This document shows positions 60,347 through 64,000 of a stretch of DNA of 64,000 nucleotides, piece after piece. Made by a program: the position numbers and the translations under genes. Each line of letters starts with the position of its first letter. Position 1 is the first letter of the stretch. Source of the stretch: Peptoniphilus_A harei_B (GTDB lineage Bacteria > Bacillota > Clostridia > Tissierellales > Peptoniphilaceae); the NCBI GenBank assembly GCA_032560695.1, contig JAWGHR010000003.1:1-64000 (forward strand), given 5' to 3'. The notes beneath the pieces were generated by a model. The model was not told where the DNA came from and ran no database searches. It was given only the letters and a program-made list of their open reading frames with translations.

Positions 60347-61093
60347 ATGATTCAAAGTTTAGTCAAGGCAGCTAATGTTTTAGACATCTTAAAAAGTGAA
60401 AATCGAGAACTTACAATTGCAGAAATCTCTGAATTTTTAAATATACCCCCAAGCACAGCCCACAGGATCCTATCAACCCTAATTGGTGTTGGTTATGTGT
60501 CAAAGGATGAGAGGACCCACCTCTATGGCTTAGGTCCAGCCCTAATTCCCCTAGGGATTAAGGCATCATCCAAGCTTGATCCACAAGCTGTTGGCAAGGC
60601 AGTCCTAGAAAAACTATCTGATGTGACTATGGAGGATTCCTATTTTATTATTAAGTCTGGGGACAAGGGCCTTATGCTTTCAAAGGCTGAAGGCAAGCAT
60701 TCCCTAAAGATTGTGGAAAATTTTGGAATAGAGATTGACCTCCACAAGGGAGCAATTAGAAAAACTATACTTGCCTTTCAATCTGACGATTATATAAACT
60801 ACTACTTAAAAAAGGACCTTTCCGACTACCTTGACTCACCTGTTGACAAGGAAGCCCTGATGCATGACTTAATGCACATAAGAAACAATAAAATTTCTGT
60901 CTCTGATTCAGAATATATCGATTCTGTCATTGGAATTGGTGCTCCTGTCTTTAACTACAAGGACCAACTTGTTGGCGCCATTGGTGTGGTTATCCCCAAG
61001 GAAAGGATCACAGAAGAGTCCAAAAAAGAATATATTGAGGCCGTGAAAAATGCCGGCATTGATTTTTCAAAAAATTTGGGCTATTCAGATTGA
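60347..61093 (+). CDS. IclR family transcriptional regulator
   Basis: A 248-aa regulator with an N-terminal winged helix (LTIAEISEFLNIPPSTAHRI, then LSTLIGVGYVSKDE) and a C-terminal effector domain (VIGIGAPVFNYKDQLVGAIG). IclR proteins control catabolic genes in response to small acids or aromatic compounds. No metabolic target gene is adjacent, so the regulon is unknown. AAGGTGA precedes ATG 60347. Confidence 0.9.
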   Translation: MIQSLVKAANVLDILKSENRELTIAEISEFLNIPPSTAHRILSTLIGVGYVSKDERTHLYGLGPALIPLGIKASSKLDPQAVGKAVLEKLSDVTMEDSYFIIKSGDKGLMLSKAEGKHSLKIVENFGIEIDLHKGAIRKTILAFQSDDYINYYLKKDLSDYLDSPVDKEALMHDLMHIRNNKISVSDSEYIDSVIGIGAPVFNYKDQLVGAIGVVIPKERITEESKKEYIEAVKNAGIDFSKNLGYSD

Positions 61094-61097
61094 TTGT

Positions 61098-61126
61098 AAC
61101 TCTACTTTTAATGGTAGAGTTTTTTT
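61098..61126 (+). terminator. Terminator of the IclR gene
   Basis: AACTCTAC (61098-61105) pairs with GTAGAGTT (61114-61121), followed by a T run. Confidence 0.9.
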
Positions 61127-61151
61127 GTTGGGAATTTTTCTTATTTTATAA

Positions 61152-61385
61152 ATTTTTGTTAAGTCATATTTCCTTATCAAGTTACAATTAATTATTAACT
61201 CACAAATTCTTATAAAGTCACAATTTTTCATCAACTCATAACTTTTCTTCAACTCATAATTTTTTATCATCTTACAATTTATTATCAAGTCACAAACTTT
61301 CATTAAGTCGTATTTTTTTATCAAGACACAATTTTCCATCAAATTATAATTTTTTATTAAGTCATAATTTTTTACTTACTCATTT
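61152..61385. repeat. 18-bp tandem repeat array, locus 4 (13 units, inverted orientation)
   Basis: 234 bp equals 13 exact 18-bp units. Examples: 61224-61241 TTTTTCATCAACTCATAA, 61278-61295 TTTATTATCAAGTCACAA, 61350-61367 TTTTTTATTAAGTCATAA. Read on the minus strand the consensus is TTATGACTTGATAAAAAA, sharing ATGACTT with loci 1 and 3. So this array is inverted relative to the other three. Confidence 0.85.
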
Positions 61386-61461
61386 TTTTCTAAGGCCCCT
61401 TCCAGGTCTAGATTCTTTTAAAGGTCTTCCTAATTTGATAAAATATATCCAGGAGGTCATT

Positions 61462-63348
61462 ATGCCAATACTTAGTTTAACAAATATAAAAAAATCCTAT
61501 ATTGATGAAGAAACTATTAGAGACGGAAACCTAATAGTGGAAGATAAGGATAAAATTGGCCTTATTGGAATCAACGGAAGTGGCAAGTCCACTCTTTTTA
61601 ATATAATTACAGAAAACCTATCCTACGACGAGGGAGAAATTTTTAGGAAAAAAGATTTAAAGATAGGCTACCTGGAGCAACAGCTTAGCCTTCACACTGA
61701 AGGATCTATTTACGACAACTGCCTTTCAATCTTTGCTGACCTAATAGAACTTGAAAAAAACTTGAGAAATCAAGAGCACATAATTGCAGAAAATCCAGAC
61801 AACTTAGATGAAGAACTCATGAAGTACCAAAGGCTCCAAGACGAGTTTCACAAGAGGGATGGTTACTCTTACAACTCCAAGATCAGGGGGACCCTAATTG
61901 GTCTTGGCTTCACTGAAGAGGACTTTGACAAGGACATCTCCACCCTATCTGGTGGGCAAAAGTCTCGTGTGGCCCTTGCCATGCTCCTCCTTGAAGATGC
62001 AGACCTGCTCCTACTTGACGAGCCAACCAACCACTTGGACATCGGGGCCATCTCTTGGCTGGAAAAATACTTAAAGGACATTGACAAGGCTGTCATCATA
62101 ATCTCTCACGACAGGTACTTCTTAAACAACATTGTCTCCAAGATTGTCCTCTTAGAAAATGGGGCAACTAAAACTTACAAGGGCAACTACGACAACTATA
62201 TGAGGCAGAGGAAGAAGGACTTCGAAGTCTTAAAGAGGCAATACGAGGACCAGCAAAAGGAAATCAAGAGACAGGAAGAAATTATAAAGAGGTACATGAA
62301 CCTTGGCCGTGACAGGTTTATCAAGCAGGGCAAGAGCCGTAAGAAGATGCTAGATAAGATGCAGAGGATTGAGATGCCAACTTCCAACAAGAAGACCAAT
62401 CTCCACTTCACTCCCAAGAAGACTTCGGGAAGAGACGTCTTGGAGATCAAGGATCTTGCAAAGTCCTTTGGCGACCACCAAGTCTTCAAAGGTCTCAATG
62501 CCTTTGTCTACAAAAACGACAAGATTGGCCTCATTGGTCCCAACGGTGTGGGCAAGTCCACCTTATTTAAGATTATTGCCGGAGAAACTTCTCCAAGTTC
62601 TGGAGAAATTAAACTTGGGTCTAATGTGGATGTTGCATTTTTCTACCAAGAGCTTGACAACCTAAGCCTAGACAAGACTGTCATGGATGAAATTTGGGAC
62701 GAGTTCCCAAAGCTTGAGCACTTCCAAATTAGGAAGTACCTGGCAGAATTTCTCTTTGTGGGTGACGACATCTTCAAGACCATTGACGAGCTTTCGGGTG
62801 GAGAGCGTGGAAGGTTATCCCTTTTAAAAATTATGCTAAAGGGTGCAAACTTCCTTGTCCTTGACGAGCCTACCAACCACTTGGACATTGACTCCAAGGA
62901 AATCCTTGAAGACGCCCTCTTAAAATACGAGGGAACTGTCCTATCTATCTCCCACGACAGGTACTTTTTAAATAAGACTGTTGATAAGATTTTTGAGATG
63001 ACTGAGTCTGGTATCAACACCTTCCTTGGCAACTACGATTATTATCTTGAAAAGACTACAGAAGTGGAGTCTGATGACGAAGACTACAAGTCCAGGACAG
63101 AAATTGAAAGAGAAAAGCGTGAAGAGCGAGAAGAACGCAAAAAAAATAAGGCCCTTCGCAAGGAAAAAGAAAAAATTGAAAAAGAGATTTCAACATTAGA
63201 AGAAAAGTTATCCACAATTGACTCAAAACTTGCAGACTCTAACACTTACAGCGATTATCAACTAGCCAGTGATTTATCAATAGAGCGTGAAAGCCTTGCA
63301 AATACTCTAGAAGAGCTTTATGAAAAGTGGATGGAACTTGAGGGCTGA
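61462..63348 (+). CDS. ABC-F family ATPase
   Basis: A 628-aa soluble protein with two ABC domains and no membrane helices. Walker A motifs are GINGSGKST (near 35) and GPNGVGKST (near 360), and signatures are LSGGQKSRVALAMLL and LSGGERGRLSLLKIM. Between the domains is a charged linker (about 240-310), and a basic/acidic coiled coil lies at the C-terminus (about 540-628). ABC-F proteins act on the ribosome in translation or antibiotic protection; the Uup/EttA-like subgroup is not certain. Start ATG 61462 follows AGGAGGT at 5 bp. Confidence 0.92.
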   Translation: MPILSLTNIKKSYIDEETIRDGNLIVEDKDKIGLIGINGSGKSTLFNIITENLSYDEGEIFRKKDLKIGYLEQQLSLHTEGSIYDNCLSIFADLIELEKNLRNQEHIIAENPDNLDEELMKYQRLQDEFHKRDGYSYNSKIRGTLIGLGFTEEDFDKDISTLSGGQKSRVALAMLLLEDADLLLLDEPTNHLDIGAISWLEKYLKDIDKAVIIISHDRYFLNNIVSKIVLLENGATKTYKGNYDNYMRQRKKDFEVLKRQYEDQQKEIKRQEEIIKRYMNLGRDRFIKQGKSRKKMLDKMQRIEMPTSNKKTNLHFTPKKTSGRDVLEIKDLAKSFGDHQVFKGLNAFVYKNDKIGLIGPNGVGKSTLFKIIAGETSPSSGEIKLGSNVDVAFFYQELDNLSLDKTVMDEIWDEFPKLEHFQIRKYLAEFLFVGDDIFKTIDELSGGERGRLSLLKIMLKGANFLVLDEPTNHLDIDSKEILEDALLKYEGTVLSISHDRYFLNKTVDKIFEMTESGINTFLGNYDYYLEKTTEVESDDEDYKSRTEIEREKREEREERKKNKALRKEKEKIEKEISTLEEKLSTIDSKLADSNTYSDYQLASDLSIERESLANTLEELYEKWMELEG

Positions 63349-63397
63349 TAAAAATCTTATCAAGTTTCTTTCCACAAGCCTACTTGTGATATAGACT

Positions 63398-63595
63398 TTA
63401 TCCCCAGCTTTATCCACATTATCCACAAGGATATGAACATTTGTCTTGAAAAGTTCTGCACATTTCATGCACATTTTGAAAAAATTATCATAAAACAAGA
63501 AAAATTTGTAAATTTACAAGAATTTTAAGGGGATTTTATAAAATTTATACAATCTTATCCACAATTTCATAAAAGTTATCAACTTTTGTGGGTAA
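63398..63595. other. DnaA-box cluster
   Basis: Three perfect TTATCCACA boxes (63410-63418, 63419-63427, 63555-63563), with the first two abutting. Near matches are TTATCCCCA (63398-63406) and, on the minus strand, TTACCCACA (63587-63595); TTATCAACT (63576-63584) is weaker. AT-rich DNA lies between, with a 14-bp palindrome TTGTAAATTTACAA (63506-63519). It sits between convergent genes with no dnaA in view, so it may be a DnaA-titration or regulatory site rather than the origin. Confidence 0.65.
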
Positions 63596-63602
63596 AAAAA
63601 GA

Positions 63603-63630
63603 AAAGAGCTAAGAAAAAGCTCTTTTTTTT
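63603..63630. terminator. Bidirectional terminator before the racemase gene end
   Basis: AAAGAGCT (63603-63610) pairs with AGCTCTTT (63618-63625), with A and T runs on both sides. It can end both the ABC-F transcript and the opposing racemase transcript. Confidence 0.88.
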
Positions 63631-63665
63631 GTGTAATTTTTCAATTTTCTGTGGATTGTTTGTCT

Positions 63666-64000
63666 TTAAAGTCTTTTTATCATGTCTTCTGCCGGGTCCA
63701 AGATTTCTATATCTGTCAATTTTTTAAATTCCTCTTTCATGTAGGGGAAGTGGGTGCAGGCAAGGATAATTCCATGAGGCCTTTCTTCCATCTTGTTAAA
63801 AAAGTTAAAGAGGTCTCTTAGTCCAAGTTTCTTTACAATTTCTTCTGTGGCAGTTTTCTTTTCGATTTCTTCAACAAGACTTAGGATCCCAATAGAAATT
63901 GTGTCCCTAAAATTCTTTTGGCAAAGAAGGGCATCAACTCCATGGGCTGATTTTGAGTTTGCTGCAAGGATAATTAACTTTTTATACTTAGAGTCCAGTT
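63666..64000 (-). CDS. murI: Glutamate/aspartate racemase (MurI-type), C-terminal part
   Basis: The last 111 codons, ending at TAA 63666; the start lies beyond the right edge. The visible part has IILACTHFPYM with the second catalytic Cys and His, DPAEDMIKRL at the end, and an upstream Rossmann-like IILAANSKSAHG and SIGILSLVEEIE that line up with the MurI C-terminal half. Glutamate racemase makes D-glutamate for peptidoglycan. The first catalytic Cys would be outside the window, so activity cannot be judged. Assignment of MurI over a generic Asp/Glu racemase is tentative. Confidence 0.75.
   Translation of the reverse strand, partial: LDSKYKKLIILAANSKSAHGVDALLCQKNFRDTISIGILSLVEEIEKKTATEEIVKKLGLRDLFNFFNKMEERPHGIILACTHFPYMKEEFKKLTDIEILDPAEDMIKRL

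Larger units (their letters stand above)
61094..61461. other. 368-bp intergenic region between IclR and ABC-F genes
   Basis: Contains the IclR terminator (61098-61126), the fourth 18-bp repeat array (61152-61385) and the promoter region of the ABC-F gene. The minus-strand frame through the array (61085-61342) has no ribosome site. Confidence 0.7.

Noticed and set aside
61085..61342. An 85-codon minus-strand ORF through repeat locus 4, kept as a protein-coding gene.
   Set aside because: It has no ribosome binding site before its ATG and is made almost wholly of the 18-bp repeat. I list the array instead and treat the coding idea as a finding.
63666..64000. A racemase lacking its first catalytic cysteine, because IILAANSKSAHG seemed to replace the ACNT motif.
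   Set aside because: The spacing to the ACTH motif is about 70 residues, not about 110. This segment lines up better with the later IGVIGT-like strand, and the true ACNT motif would be outside the window.

Overview
The window is AT-rich DNA of a low-GC Gram-positive anaerobe. Gene content and order fit the Firmicutes: tig-clpP-clpX-lon-engB, yybS-gdpP-rplI-dnaB, Rex, class B sortase, SLH and Cna_B surface proteins, and AAGGAGGTGAT-type ribosome binding sites with frequent TTG starts. The enzymes for amino-acid fermentation (iron-sulfur serine dehydratase, diaminopropionate ammonia-lyase, citrulline/arginine hydrolase) suggest an anaerobic coccus of the Peptoniphilaceae, Anaerococcus-like. That placement is inference, since no 16S gene is present. 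I see no tRNA, rRNA, CRISPR array or insertion sequence.

Layout. 1-363: the first 121 codons of a RepA_N-type replication initiator, the only hint of a mobile element. 593-1921: an rRNA m5U methyltransferase. 2110-7020: a phosphonate/phosphite-type ABC importer operon ending in a 5'-nucleotidase. 7141-14008: cell-surface genes (SLH, DUF1002, four-repeat Cna_B protein) around a nitroreductase and dpaL. 14167-22303: proteostasis and translation genes (engB, lon, clpX, clpP, tig, a PC4-like protein, proS). 22870-28824: a conserved 54-aa protein, a 2-hydroxyacid dehydrogenase, a zinc-ribbon/TPR/SH3 membrane protein, an ECF sigma/membrane regulator pair, and a J-protein/metallopeptidase pair. 28916-35316: murA followed by oppABCDF. 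35459-45348: an aminotransferase, DUF554 protein, 8-oxoguanine glycosylase, rex, sortase B, APC permease, ctlX, folD, lipid kinase and a reductase. 45461-50882: the serine dehydratase operon with a symporter, abgT, and a radical SAM gene. 51021-59007: a MarR regulator, DegV, the yybS-gdpP-rplI-dnaB group, uppP and a nitrilase. 59088-64000: sdpRI, an IclR regulator, an ABC-F ATPase, a DnaA-box cluster and the end of a glutamate/aspartate racemase.

The most unusual signal is a family of degenerate 18-bp tandem repeats in four separate intergenic regions (about 7968-8147, 22401-22742, 39039-39218, 61152-61385). Each array keeps an exact 18-bp register through 10-19 units, has the common core ATnACTTnnTAA, and in one frame spells a hexapeptide with Tyr-Asp/Asn-Leu/Phe-hydrophobic spacing. 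Other leads are a candidate small RNA with a consensus promoter at 8312-8423, a perfect palindromic operator over a MarR promoter (50961-50976), a DnaA-box cluster between convergent genes (63398-63595), a radical SAM gene whose only well-placed start is AUC, and an attenuator-like leader before the replication initiator.
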